DNA of 64,000 bases from Pseudomonas veronii (GTDB taxonomy: Bacteria > Pseudomonadota > Gammaproteobacteria > Pseudomonadales > Pseudomonadaceae), in contig NZ_JYLL01000028.1 of NCBI RefSeq assembly GCF_001439695.1, positions 17,608 through 81,607 on the forward strand. Direction: 5' to 3'. Under the pieces are notes generated by a model that saw only the letters and a program-made list of their open reading frames with translations, made no database searches and had not been told where the DNA came from. A program made the translations under genes and the position numbers. This document shows, one piece after another, positions 8,898 to 16,734 of the stretch; position 1 is the first letter of the stretch, and each line of letters begins with the position of its first letter.

Positions 8898-9677
8898 ATG
8901 ACGCCACTCCGCTCATTGTTCGCTGCGTTGCTATTGCCGCTGTGCGCCAGCGCCGCCCACGCCCAAGACTGGAAAGAAATCCGCTTCGGCGTATTCCCCG
9001 AATACCCACCCTTCGAGTCCGTCGCCGCCGATGGCAGCCTGCAAGGCTTCGATATCGAGCTGGGCAACGCGATCTGCGCCAAGCTCGAAGTCAAATGCAC
9101 CTGGGTGCATAACGAATTCGACGGCATGATCCCCGCCCTGCGCGCGCGCAAGTTCGACGCGATCATGTCCTCCATGGCCGTGACCCCGGCGCGGGAAAAA
9201 CAGATCGACTTCACCGACCGCCTGTTCCTCAGCCCCACCTCGGTGATCACCCGCAAGAACGCCGACTTCGGCGACACGCCGGAATCCCTCAAGGGTAAAC
9301 AAGTCGGCGTGCTGCAGGGCTCGTTGCAGGAAGCCTACGCCCGCGCGCACCTGGCCAAGCTCGGCGCCCAGATCAAGGCGTACCAGTCCCAGGACCAGAA
9401 CTACGCCGACCTGCAAAACGGCCGCCTCGACGCCACCCTGACCGACAAACTCGAAGCCCAGCTCAACTTCCTGTCCAAGCCCGAAGGCGCCGACTTCAAG
9501 ACCGGCCCGGCCTTCAAGGACCCGACGCTGCCCCTGGACATCGCCATGGGCCTGCGCAAGAACGACCAGGAACTGCGCGCGCTGATCAACAAGGGCATCG
9601 CCGCCGTCCAGGCCGATGGCACCTACGCCCAGATCCAGAAGAAATACTTCGGCGATCAAGACATCTACAACGAGTAA
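8898..9677 (+). CDS. Polar amino-acid ABC transporter, periplasmic binding protein
   Basis: 259-aa family 3 solute-binding protein of the lysine/arginine/ornithine (ArgT/AotJ) type. A signal peptide of about 22 residues ends AAHAQ. The mature part starts EIRFGVFPEYPPFE and carries LQGFDIELGNAICAKL, the arginine-binding-type MSSMAVTPAREKQIDFTD, and the C-lobe SLKGKQVGVLQGSLQEAYA. It is followed by two permeases and an ATPase. Given ctlX and ornithine cyclodeaminase just upstream, the ligand is likely a basic or ureido amino acid (Arg, Orn or citrulline). Confidence 0.9.
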   Translation: MTPLRSLFAALLLPLCASAAHAQDWKEIRFGVFPEYPPFESVAADGSLQGFDIELGNAICAKLEVKCTWVHNEFDGMIPALRARKFDAIMSSMAVTPAREKQIDFTDRLFLSPTSVITRKNADFGDTPESLKGKQVGVLQGSLQEAYARAHLAKLGAQIKAYQSQDQNYADLQNGRLDATLTDKLEAQLNFLSKPEGADFKTGPAFKDPTLPLDIAMGLRKNDQELRALINKGIAAVQADGTYAQIQKKYFGDQDIYNE

Positions 9678-9707
9678 GCCAACACCGCCCCTGTGAGAGA
9701 AGACTTG

Positions 9708-9749
9708 TGTGGGAGGGGGCAATCCCCCTCCCCCAAAAGCCCGCTCCCC
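9708..9749 (+). repeat. Collapsed REP/REPIN hairpin between binding protein and permeases
   Basis: GGGAGGGGG (9711-9719) and CCCCCTCCC (9724-9732) form a 9-bp stem with a four-base loop: a REPIN with its centre lost. It sits between the binding-protein gene and the permease genes, where hairpins commonly raise expression of the binding protein over the membrane parts. Confidence 0.7.
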
Positions 9750-9783
9750 CAGGGGTCTGTCTGCGCCCTTTAGAGATCTCCCC

Positions 9784-10485
9784 ATGAACGAATTCCTCAA
9801 CCTGCAGGGCTACGGCCCGATGCTCGCCCAGGGCGCCTGGATGACGGTCAAGCTGGCGTTCCTCGCACTGGCCCTGAGCCTTGGCCTGGGCCTGATCGCC
9901 GCTGGCGCCAAACTCTCCAGCGTCAAACTGCTGCGGGTGCCGGCCACGCTCTACACCACGCTGATTCGCAGCGTGCCGGACCTGGTGCTGATCCTGCTGA
10001 TTTTCTACAGCCTGCAACTGTGGCTGAACGACCTGACCGAAGCCTTCGGCTGGAACTACTTTGAAATCGACCCGTTTACCGCCGGGGTGGTCACCCTGGG
10101 GTTTATCTACGGCGCCTATTTCACCGAAAACTTTCGCGGCGCGATCCTCAGCGTGCCGGCCGGTCAACTGGAAGCCGCGACCGCCTATGGCCTGAGCCGC
10201 TGGCAGCGCTTTCGCCTGGTGCTGTTCCCGCAGTTGATGCGCTTCGCCCTGCCGGGGCTGGGCAATAACTGGCTGGTGTTGCTCAAGTCCACGGCGCTGG
10301 TGTCGATCATCGGCCTGTCCGACCTGGTCAAAGCCGCACAGAACGCCGGCAAGACCACCAACGAGCCGCTGTACTTCCTGATCCTCGCGGGCCTGGTGTA
10401 CCTGGTGATCACCACCCTCTCCAACCGCATCTTCAAGCGCCTCGAACGGCGCTACAACCTCGGCATCAAGGGGATGGCGCGATGA
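9784..10485 (+). CDS. Amino-acid ABC transporter permease (HisQ/ArtQ type)
   Basis: 233-aa inner-membrane permease of the His/Glu/Gln/Arg family. About five hydrophobic helices are visible, and the EAA loop is seen in GAILSVPAGQLEAATAYGLSRWQRFRLVLFPQ, which contacts the ATPase. ATG 9784 is the first residue of homology (MNEFLNLQGYGPML). The stop overlaps the next gene by 4 bp (ATGA), showing translational coupling with its partner permease. Confidence 0.9.
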   Translation: MNEFLNLQGYGPMLAQGAWMTVKLAFLALALSLGLGLIAAGAKLSSVKLLRVPATLYTTLIRSVPDLVLILLIFYSLQLWLNDLTEAFGWNYFEIDPFTAGVVTLGFIYGAYFTENFRGAILSVPAGQLEAATAYGLSRWQRFRLVLFPQLMRFALPGLGNNWLVLLKSTALVSIIGLSDLVKAAQNAGKTTNEPLYFLILAGLVYLVITTLSNRIFKRLERRYNLGIKGMAR

Positions 10486-11195
10486 TCGAACTGTTCCAGC
10501 AATACGGCCTGGCCTACCTGTACAGCGACGGCGCGGGTGTGTCCGGGGTGGCGATGACCCTGTGGTTGTTCATCATCTCGGTGCTGTTCGGGTTTTTCCT
10601 GTCGATCCCCCTGGCGATCGCCCGCGTCTCGGAACACGCCTGGCTGCGCTGGCCGGTGGAGGTGTACACCTACCTGTTTCGCGGCACGCCGCTGTATATC
10701 CAACTGTTGATTTGCTACACCGGGCTGTACAGCCTGGAGGTGGTGCAGGACAACGCCCTGCTCAACCAGTTCTTCCGCAACGCGTTGAACTGCACGCTGC
10801 TGGCGTTCGTCCTCAACACCTGTGCCTACACCGTGGAAATCTTCGCCGGGGCGATCCGCAACATTCCCCATGGCGAAATCGAAGCGGCACGCGCCTATGG
10901 CCTGCACGGCTGGCGACTGAACCTGTTTGTGGTGGTGCCCGCCGCGCTGCGCCGTGCGTTGCCGGCCTACAGCAATGAAATGATCCTGATGCTGCACGCC
11001 ACGTCGCTGGCGTTTACCGCCACCGTCGCCGACATCCTCAAGGTGGCCCGCGATGCGAATGCCGAGACGTTCCTGACGTTCCAGGCCTTTGGTATCGCCG
11101 CGCTGCTCTACATGCTGCTGTCCTTTGCACTGGTGGGCCTGTTTCGACTGGCCGAACGTCGCTGGATGCGTTTTCTTGTTCCTACCCGAGGCTAA
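10482..11195 (+). CDS. Amino-acid ABC transporter permease (HisM/ArtM type)
   Basis: 237-aa second permease of the heterodimer. Hydrophobic helices begin at SGVAMTLWLFIISVLFGFF, and the EAA loop is in IPHGEIEAARAYGLHGWRLNLFVVVP. It starts at ATG 10482 inside the end of the previous permease and is followed after 3 bp by the ATPase. Its fold and size match HisM/AotM partners. Confidence 0.9.
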   Translation: MIELFQQYGLAYLYSDGAGVSGVAMTLWLFIISVLFGFFLSIPLAIARVSEHAWLRWPVEVYTYLFRGTPLYIQLLICYTGLYSLEVVQDNALLNQFFRNALNCTLLAFVLNTCAYTVEIFAGAIRNIPHGEIEAARAYGLHGWRLNLFVVVPAALRRALPAYSNEMILMLHATSLAFTATVADILKVARDANAETFLTFQAFGIAALLYMLLSFALVGLFRLAERRWMRFLVPTRG

Positions 11196-11198
11196 CCC

Positions 11199-12038
11199 AT
11201 GAATCAGTCCGCGCAGGCCCTGGCCACTTATCCCGTCGAGACACCCGCAGCCCCTATCGCCAAGGCGGCGACGGCGGCGGTCAAACTGCAAGTCGAAGGC
11301 ATCCACAAACGCTACGGCGAACATGAAGTGCTCAAGGGCGTTTCCCTCAACGCACGCAACGGCGATGTGATCAGCCTGATCGGCGCCAGCGGCTCGGGCA
11401 AAAGCACGATGCTGCGCTGCATCAACTTTCTCGAACAGCCGGACGCCGGGGTCATCACCCTGGACGGCATCAGCATCGAAATGCGCCAGGGCCGCGCCGG
11501 CACCCGCGCACCGCACCAGGCGCAACTGCAGAACCTGCGCACACGCCTGGCCATGGTGTTCCAGCATTTCAACCTGTGGAGCCACATGACCGTACTGGAA
11601 AACATCACCATGGCCCCGCGCCGGGTGTTGGGCGTGAGTGCGGCCGAGGCGGAACGACGTGCGCGGCTGTACCTGGACAAGGTCGGCTTGCCGGGCCGGG
11701 TGGCGGATCAATACCCGGCGTTTCTGTCCGGCGGCCAGCAGCAGCGCGTCGCCATCGCCCGCGCCTTGGCGATGGAACCGGAAATCATTCTGTTCGACGA
11801 ACCGACCTCCGCCTTGGACCCTGAGCTTGTAGGAGAAGTCCTCAAAGTCATACAGACGTTGGCTGAGGAAGGTCGTACCATGTTGATGGTCACCCACGAA
11901 ATGGGCTTTGCCCGCCAGGTGTCCAGCCAAGTGCTGTTTTTGCACCAGGGCCGCGTCGAAGAACAAGGCGGTGCCGAAATTCTCGACCATCCCAACAGCG
12001 AACGCTTGCAGCAATTTCTTTCCAACCGCTTGAAGTGA
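11199..12038 (+). CDS. Amino-acid ABC transporter ATPase (HisP/AotP type)
   Basis: 279-aa ATPase. Walker A is GASGSGKST (residues 62-70), the signature is LSGGQQQR, and Walker B is ILFDEP followed by TSALDPELVGEVL. An N-terminal extension of about 27 residues (MNQSAQALATYPVETPAAP) precedes the usual start of this family, so translation could begin later, but no internal start is better placed. It is the last structural gene of the importer; the Lrp-type gene starts 5 bp after its stop. Confidence 0.9.
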   Translation: MNQSAQALATYPVETPAAPIAKAATAAVKLQVEGIHKRYGEHEVLKGVSLNARNGDVISLIGASGSGKSTMLRCINFLEQPDAGVITLDGISIEMRQGRAGTRAPHQAQLQNLRTRLAMVFQHFNLWSHMTVLENITMAPRRVLGVSAAEAERRARLYLDKVGLPGRVADQYPAFLSGGQQQRVAIARALAMEPEIILFDEPTSALDPELVGEVLKVIQTLAEEGRTMLMVTHEMGFARQVSSQVLFLHQGRVEEQGGAEILDHPNSERLQQFLSNRLK

Positions 12039-12043
12039 AACCC

Positions 12044-12541
12044 ATGGATACCAAGGCCAACGGACCCCATTCCTCCCCTGCGCTGGATCGCATCGATGAG
12101 GCGATCATCGACGTGCTGCGGCATCAGGGGCGTATCACCTACGAGAAGCTCTCGTCGCTGGTGCATCTGACCCCCAGGCCCTGCCTGGAACGGGTGCGCA
12201 AGCTCGAACGGCGCGGGGTGATCCGCGGGTACGGGGCGATCATCGACGTGCAGATGGTCTCACCGGGGCTGTCGCTGCTGGTGCTGGTGGCCTTGTCCAA
12301 CCAGAGCGGGCGCTCGGCGCAAAAGGCCTTCGAAGCCTGCGTCAAAGCCTGCCCGCAGGTGTTCGAATGCCAGTTGATCAGCGGGCCGTTCGACTACAGC
12401 CTGCGCATGCGTTGCCGGGATATGGAACATTACCGAGTGCTGACGGAGACCTGGTTGAACAACGATGAGTTGCACATCGACAAATTGGTGGCCCACCCCG
12501 AACTCGCGGTAGTCAAAAACACCGCCACCGAACTGGCCTGA
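12044..12541 (+). CDS. Lrp/AsnC-family transcriptional regulator
   Basis: 165-aa regulator: N-terminal winged helix-turn-helix (about residues 14-62, LDRIDEAIIDVLRHQGRITYEKLSSLVHLTPRPCLERVRKLERRGVI) and C-terminal RAM ligand domain (about 75-150). ATG 12044 is preferred over GTG 12035. It sits directly behind the importer ATPase, so it probably senses an amino acid and controls the ctlX-ocd-importer group. REPIN repeats begin 22 bp after its stop. Confidence 0.88.
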   Translation: MDTKANGPHSSPALDRIDEAIIDVLRHQGRITYEKLSSLVHLTPRPCLERVRKLERRGVIRGYGAIIDVQMVSPGLSLLVLVALSNQSGRSAQKAFEACVKACPQVFECQLISGPFDYSLRMRCRDMEHYRVLTETWLNNDELHIDKLVAHPELAVVKNTATELA

Positions 12542-12563
12542 TCCCCAGACACCGAAGATCAAA

Positions 12564-13315
12564 TGTGGGAGGGGGCTTGCCCCCGATTGCAATTTGTCAG
12601 CTACAAATTAGTTGACTGATACACCGCCATCGGGGGCAAGCCCCCTCCCACATTTGGATCTCCGTGGATCAGATAAAGCTCATTCTGCTCTTGGCCGCGG
12701 CCTTATAGCCGACCACATCCTGGAAGCCGAACGCGGTCAAGAGTGTGGGAGGGGGCTTGCCCCCGATTGCAATCTGTCAGCTACAAATTAGTTGACTGAT
12801 ACACCGCCATCGGGGGCAAGCCCCCTCCCACATTTTGATCTCCGTGGATCAGATAGGGCTCATTCTGCTCTTGGCCGCGGCCTTATTAGCCGACCACATC
12901 CTGGAAGCCGAATGCGGTCAAGAGTGTGGGAGGGGGCTTGCCCCCGATTGCAATCTGTCAGCTACAAATTAGTTGACTGATACACCGCCATCGGGGGCAA
13001 GCCCCCTCCCACATTTGGATCTCCGTGGATCAGATAGGGCTCATTCTGCTCTTGGCCGCGGCCTTATTAGCCGACCACATCCTGGAAGCCGAACGCGGTC
13101 GAGATTGTGGGAGGGGGCTTGCCCCCTCCCACATTTGGATCTCCGTGGATCAGATAGGGCTCATTCTGCTCTTGGCCGCGGCCTTATAGCCGACCACATC
13201 CTGGAAGCCGAACGCGGTCAAAAGTGTGGGAGGGGGCTTGCCCCCGATTGCAATCTGTCAGCTACAAATTAGTTGACTGATACACCGCCATCGCGGGCAA
13301 GCCCCCTCCCACATT
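12564..13315. repeat. Tandem array of five REPINs with a repeated spacer
   Basis: Five REPIN copies start at 12564, 12744, 12925, 13106 and 13225, a period of about 180 bp. The fourth is collapsed to one hairpin, shortening its unit to 119 bp. Between REPINs is a repeated spacer of roughly 85 bp (GATCTCCGTGGATCAGATA... to GAACGCGGTCAAGAG). On the minus strand each spacer reads as the tail of a protein (FGFQDVVGYKAAAKSRMS... then TGA); spacers 1 and 4 are open, while spacers 2 and 3 carry one extra base that makes TAA stops. The array separates the Lrp gene from pvdA and leaves no other gene here. Confidence 0.9.
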
Positions 13316-13363
13316 TTCTACCCCGGTACGGCAGATGCCTCCAAAAGTCGCTACAAGCGTTCA

Positions 13364-14701
13364 TCAGCTCGCCGTAGCAAGCAGCAAATCCTGCACCGAA
13401 CGCCCCTGCCCACGGTGGCGATCATGCGCGTACAACGATGCGGCAATCTCATCCGCCCGGATCGGCAGCACCGACAGCAAGGTATCGCTCAACCCATGGC
13501 TGGCCTGGCTGAAACCCTGGATGTAGATGCCGGCCTTGCACCGCTCATCCGTCACGATGCGGTAGTCGCGGCTGACTTCGAAGTCGCTCATATAGGCCTG
13601 CAGCGGCGCCAGCAACTCGCGGTGCATCTGGCGCTCGTAGCCGGTGGCCAGGATCACCGCGTCGTAATGGCTGACGCTGGTTTCGCCGTTGGCGTTATTG
13701 CGCAGGGTCAACTCGATGCCCAACGGACCGGCGCTGACGTTCTCGACTACGGTCATGGTGCGGAAGGCCTGGCGCGCGGTGCCGGAGACTTTCTGGCGAT
13801 AGAAGATGCCATAGATGCGCTCGATCAACTCCAGGTCAACCACCGAATAGTTGGTGTTCTGGTACTCGGCGATCAGCCGCTCACGCTCGGCGCCGACCTG
13901 CTGGAACACCAGGTCGGTAAAGGCCGGCGAAAACACTTCGTTGACGAACGGGCTGTCATCCGCCGGTTTCAGCGCCGAGCCGCGGAGGATCATATCGACT
14001 TGTACCGCCGGGAAGCCGTCGTTCAAATCGATGAACGCTTCGGCCGCGCTCTGGCCGCCGCCGATCACCGCGATACGCATCGCCTTGCCCTGCACGCAAG
14101 GCTGCTGGGCCATGCGCGCCAGGTACTGGGAATGGTGGAACACGCGGGGGTCATCCCCGAACGCCTTGAACACGTCGGGCACGCGCGGCGTGCCGCCAGC
14201 GCTGACCACCACCGAACGGGTGGTGCGGACATGCTGTTCACCCAACGCATCGCGGGAAATCACGCGCAGTGCTTCAACCTGCTGCTGATGCAGGATCGGT
14301 TCGATGGCCAGCACTTCCTCGCCGTAGCGGCTCTGGGCCTGGAACTGCCCGGCGACCCAGCGCAGGTAGTCGTTGAACTCCATGCGGCATGGATAGAACG
14401 TGCCAAGGTTGATGAAATCGACCAGACGGTTGTGGGCTTTCAGGTAGTTGACGAAGGAATATGGGCTGGTGGGGTTGCGCAGGGTCACCAAGTCCTTGAG
14501 GAACGAAATCTGCAGTTCGCTCTGGGTCACCAGGGTATTGCCGTGCCAACGGTAGTCGGCCTGCTTGTCGAGAAACAGCACGTCCAGTTTGCCCTGGGCC
14601 TTTTCGCGCTCCTGCAGGGCGATGGCCAGCGCCAGGTTCGAAGGGCCGAAACCGATACCGATCAAGTCGTGAACCGCGGGCGAAGCAATTGCCTGTGTCA
14701 T
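13364..14701 (-). CDS. pvdA: L-ornithine N5-monooxygenase (pyoverdine)
   Basis: 445-aa flavoprotein that hydroxylates ornithine at N5 to make the hydroxamate ligand of pyoverdine. The sequence closely follows PvdA of P. aeruginosa: FAD motif GIGFGPSNLALAIALQE, LQISFLKDLVTLRNPTSPYS, NADPH motif IAVIGGGQSAAEAFIDLND, LKPADDSPFVNEVFSP, and the C-terminal ATGYERQ and GFSQASHGLSDTLLS. ATG 14701 is chosen by this similarity (MTQAIASPAVHDL). A PvdS promoter lies about 85 bp upstream (14785-14808) and fpvI follows the same strand further upstream. Ornithine made or imported by the neighbouring genes is its substrate. Confidence 0.95.
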   Translation of the reverse strand: MTQAIASPAVHDLIGIGFGPSNLALAIALQEREKAQGKLDVLFLDKQADYRWHGNTLVTQSELQISFLKDLVTLRNPTSPYSFVNYLKAHNRLVDFINLGTFYPCRMEFNDYLRWVAGQFQAQSRYGEEVLAIEPILHQQQVEALRVISRDALGEQHVRTTRSVVVSAGGTPRVPDVFKAFGDDPRVFHHSQYLARMAQQPCVQGKAMRIAVIGGGQSAAEAFIDLNDGFPAVQVDMILRGSALKPADDSPFVNEVFSPAFTDLVFQQVGAERERLIAEYQNTNYSVVDLELIERIYGIFYRQKVSGTARQAFRTMTVVENVSAGPLGIELTLRNNANGETSVSHYDAVILATGYERQMHRELLAPLQAYMSDFEVSRDYRIVTDERCKAGIYIQGFSQASHGLSDTLLSVLPIRADEIAASLYAHDRHRGQGRSVQDLLLATAS

Positions 14702-14784
14702 TCCAGTGTCCTCTGGATAAGCCCCTTGGCGGTGGGGCGGGAATACCTTCACGACCTGCACAACAGGTCATGTGTTGATAGGAA

Positions 14785-14808
14785 ACGAGGACAATGAATT
14801 AAAATTTA
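14785..14808 (-). promoter_or_regulatory. PvdS-dependent iron-starvation promoter of pvdA
   Basis: On the minus strand the sequence reads TAAAT, 16 bases, CGT, which is exactly the iron-starvation box recognised by the ECF sigma factor PvdS (TAAAT-N16/17-CGT). It is placed 84 bp before the pvdA start codon. Confidence 0.85.
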
Positions 14809-14820
14809 ACCACTTGACGC

Positions 14821-15303
14821 TCAGGGTGCGTCCCACTCGCGCATCCGCACCCGGCAGTGCTTCATCGCATTGACAATGTGTTTTTCCACCAGGCTGCGGG
14901 AAATCCCCAGGCGCTCGGCAATCTGCGCGTGGGACAGGCCGTCGAGCTTGCGCAGCAGGAAGCTGTCGCGGCAGACCGCCGGCAACTCGGCCAAGGCGCG
15001 TTCGAGCATCTGCAGGCGCTGAGTGTGATCGTGGGTGGCGTGGGGCGAAGCGTTGGCGAAGCGCTCTTCGGCGTCCAGCACCTCCAGCGGCTCGACCTGA
15101 CGCAAGGCGTTGCGTCGATGGCCGTCGATCACCAGGTTCAGCGCGGTACGGTACAAAAAGGCGCGGGGCTGGTCGATGGGGGTGTCACTGGCGCGTTCCA
15201 GCACCCGCACATAAGCGTCATGCACCACATCTTCGGCCACCTGGCGGTTGCCCAGCTTGGCGTTGAGGAAACACACCAGCTCGCGATAGTAGTTTTCCAA
15301 CAT
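14821..15303 (-). CDS. fpvI: ECF sigma factor, FpvI-like
   Basis: 160-aa ECF sigma-70 factor. Region 2 is at residues about 5-72 (LENYYRELVCFLNAKLGNRQ, ... QPRAFLYRTALNLVIDGHRR) and region 4 at about 105-155 (SFLLRKLDGLSHAQIAERLGISRSLVEKHI as the helix-turn-helix). ATG 15303 is taken because homology starts at MLENYYRE; the longer reading would cross the Fur-like box. FpvI drives the ferripyoverdine receptor gene in P. aeruginosa, and the position between pvdA and pvdRT-opmQ supports this identity. No FpvR/FecR anti-sigma or fpvA gene is in the window, so another FecI-type sigma is possible. Confidence 0.7.
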   Translation of the reverse strand: MLENYYRELVCFLNAKLGNRQVAEDVVHDAYVRVLERASDTPIDQPRAFLYRTALNLVIDGHRRNALRQVEPLEVLDAEERFANASPHATHDHTQRLQMLERALAELPAVCRDSFLLRKLDGLSHAQIAERLGISRSLVEKHIVNAMKHCRVRMREWDAP

Positions 15304-15386
15304 GACTCCCGACCACCTGACGGCGGTATTAGGTCCTTGAATGCTTAAAAAGACAGCCCATGAGTGATGGCAGTTTGGGCAAGTGC

Positions 15387-15405
15387 AATTTATAGTAATT
15401 CTCAT
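15387..15405 (-). promoter_or_regulatory. Candidate Fur box upstream of fpvI
   Basis: The 19-mer AATTTATAGTAATTCTCAT (minus strand ATGAGAATTACTATAAATT) resembles the Fur consensus built from NAT repeats. It is about 85 bp upstream of the fpvI start and about 155 bp from pvdR. Fur control of an iron-starvation sigma gene is expected. Confidence 0.65.
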
Positions 15406-15479
15406 CTACTTTTAAAGAAGACTTGCTTCAGCGGGCAATTTTTTTACTCGCCAGCACTGTAACTACTTGTGAAACAGCC

Positions 15480-15503
15480 TAAATCTTCGGGCCATGCTCT
15501 CGT
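15480..15503 (+). promoter_or_regulatory. PvdS-dependent promoter of pvdRT-opmQ
   Basis: TAAAT (15480-15484), 16 bases, CGT (15501-15503) on the plus strand, 55 bp before the pvdR ATG. It has the same spacing as the pvdA box, so the secretion genes are probably induced with pyoverdine synthesis. Confidence 0.82.
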
Positions 15504-15558
15504 TTAACTGTCAGCCCCCCGCAACTGCGGTCCGAACTTTCCTGGCTGGAACCAACCC

Positions 15559-16734
15559 ATGAAACGCCCTCGACCTGCCCGACACGCCCTGCTGGTTGTG
15601 GCGTGCCTGATCCCTGTTATCGGCATCGCCGCCTGGCAATTGCAGCCGCCGGGGCGCGACAGCCTGGTCACCGTTACCGTGACCCGCGGCAACATTGAAA
15701 ACAGCGTCACCGCCCTGGGCACCCTGCAACCGCGACGCTATGTGGATGTGGGCGCCCAGGCGTCCGGGCAGATCCGCAAGATCCATGTCGAAGCCGGCGA
15801 TCAGGTGCAGGAAGGCCAGTTGCTGGTAGAGATCGACCCCTCGACGCAAAAAGCCAAGCTCGACGCCAGCCGCTACGCCATCGAAAACCTCAAGGCCCAA
15901 TTGCAGGAGCAGAAAGCCCAGCACGCACTGGCGCGCCAGAAGTACCAGCGCCAGCAGCGCCTGGCCGCCGGCAACGCGACCCGCGAAGAGGACGTGCAAA
16001 CCGCCAAGTCCGAACTGAGCGCCACCCAGGCGCGGGTCGACATGTTCCAGGCGCAGATTCTCCAGGCCCAGGCCAGCCTGCGCAGGGACGAGGCGGAATT
16101 GGGCTATACGCGCATCTATGCGCCGATGACCGGCACCGTGGTGGCGGTGGACGCACGGGTCGGCCAGACCCTCAATGCCCAGCAGCAAACGCCGCTGATC
16201 CTGCGCATCGCCAAGTTGTCACCGATGACCGTGTGGGCCGAGGTCTCGGAAGCCGATATCGGCCACGTCAAACCCGGTATGACCGCCTATTTCACCACCC
16301 TCAGCGGCGGCAACCGCCGCTGGACCAGCAGCGTGCGGCAGATCCTGCCGATCCCGCCCAAGCCGCTGAACGAAACCCAGGGCAGCGGCAGCCCCAGCAG
16401 TTCGAACAAGAGCGGCAGCGGCCGCGTGGTGCTGTACACCGTGCTGCTGGACGTGGACAACAGCGACAACGCCTTGATGGCCGAAATGACCACCCAAGTG
16501 TTTTTCGTCGCCGGCCAGGTCAAGGATGCGCTCACCGCGCCGGTCGCCGCCCTGCAAGACAGCACCAGCGCCGACCGGCAGACCGCCCGCGTGGTCGCGG
16601 AAAACGGCCGCATCGAAGAGCGCGTCGTGCGTCTGGGCATCAGCGACCGCCTGCGCGTCGAAGTGTTGGAAGGCCTCAGCGAAGGCGATCACCTGCTGAT
16701 CGGGCCGGGCGACGGCAGCGGGGGGTTGAATTGA
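15559..16734 (+). CDS. pvdR: Pyoverdine export periplasmic adaptor PvdR
   Basis: 391-aa membrane-fusion protein of the MacA type. An N-terminal membrane anchor (LLVVACLIPVIGIAAWQL) is followed by a lipoyl half-motif (YVDVGAQASGQIRKIHVEAGDQVQEGQ), a long alpha-hairpin with coiled-coil character (about 95-175), and beta-barrel/proximal domains ending LSEGDHLLIGPGDG. It links the inner-membrane PvdT with the OpmQ channel for recycling and secretion of pyoverdine. Its TGA overlaps the pvdT start. Confidence 0.9.
   Translation: MKRPRPARHALLVVACLIPVIGIAAWQLQPPGRDSLVTVTVTRGNIENSVTALGTLQPRRYVDVGAQASGQIRKIHVEAGDQVQEGQLLVEIDPSTQKAKLDASRYAIENLKAQLQEQKAQHALARQKYQRQQRLAAGNATREEDVQTAKSELSATQARVDMFQAQILQAQASLRRDEAELGYTRIYAPMTGTVVAVDARVGQTLNAQQQTPLILRIAKLSPMTVWAEVSEADIGHVKPGMTAYFTTLSGGNRRWTSSVRQILPIPPKPLNETQGSGSPSSSNKSGSGRVVLYTVLLDVDNSDNALMAEMTTQVFFVAGQVKDALTAPVAALQDSTSADRQTARVVAENGRIEERVVRLGISDRLRVEVLEGLSEGDHLLIGPGDGSGGLN

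Noticed and set aside
12792..13272. Open frames of 62 and 99 codons inside the REPIN array
   Set aside because: They read through repeat arms (TPPSGASPLPH...) and change with the repeats, so they are not genes.
12564..13315. CRISPR-like regular repeats
   Set aside because: The repeats are about 180 bp, both repeat and spacer are conserved, and the palindromes are REPIN arms. There are no short unique spacers or cas genes.
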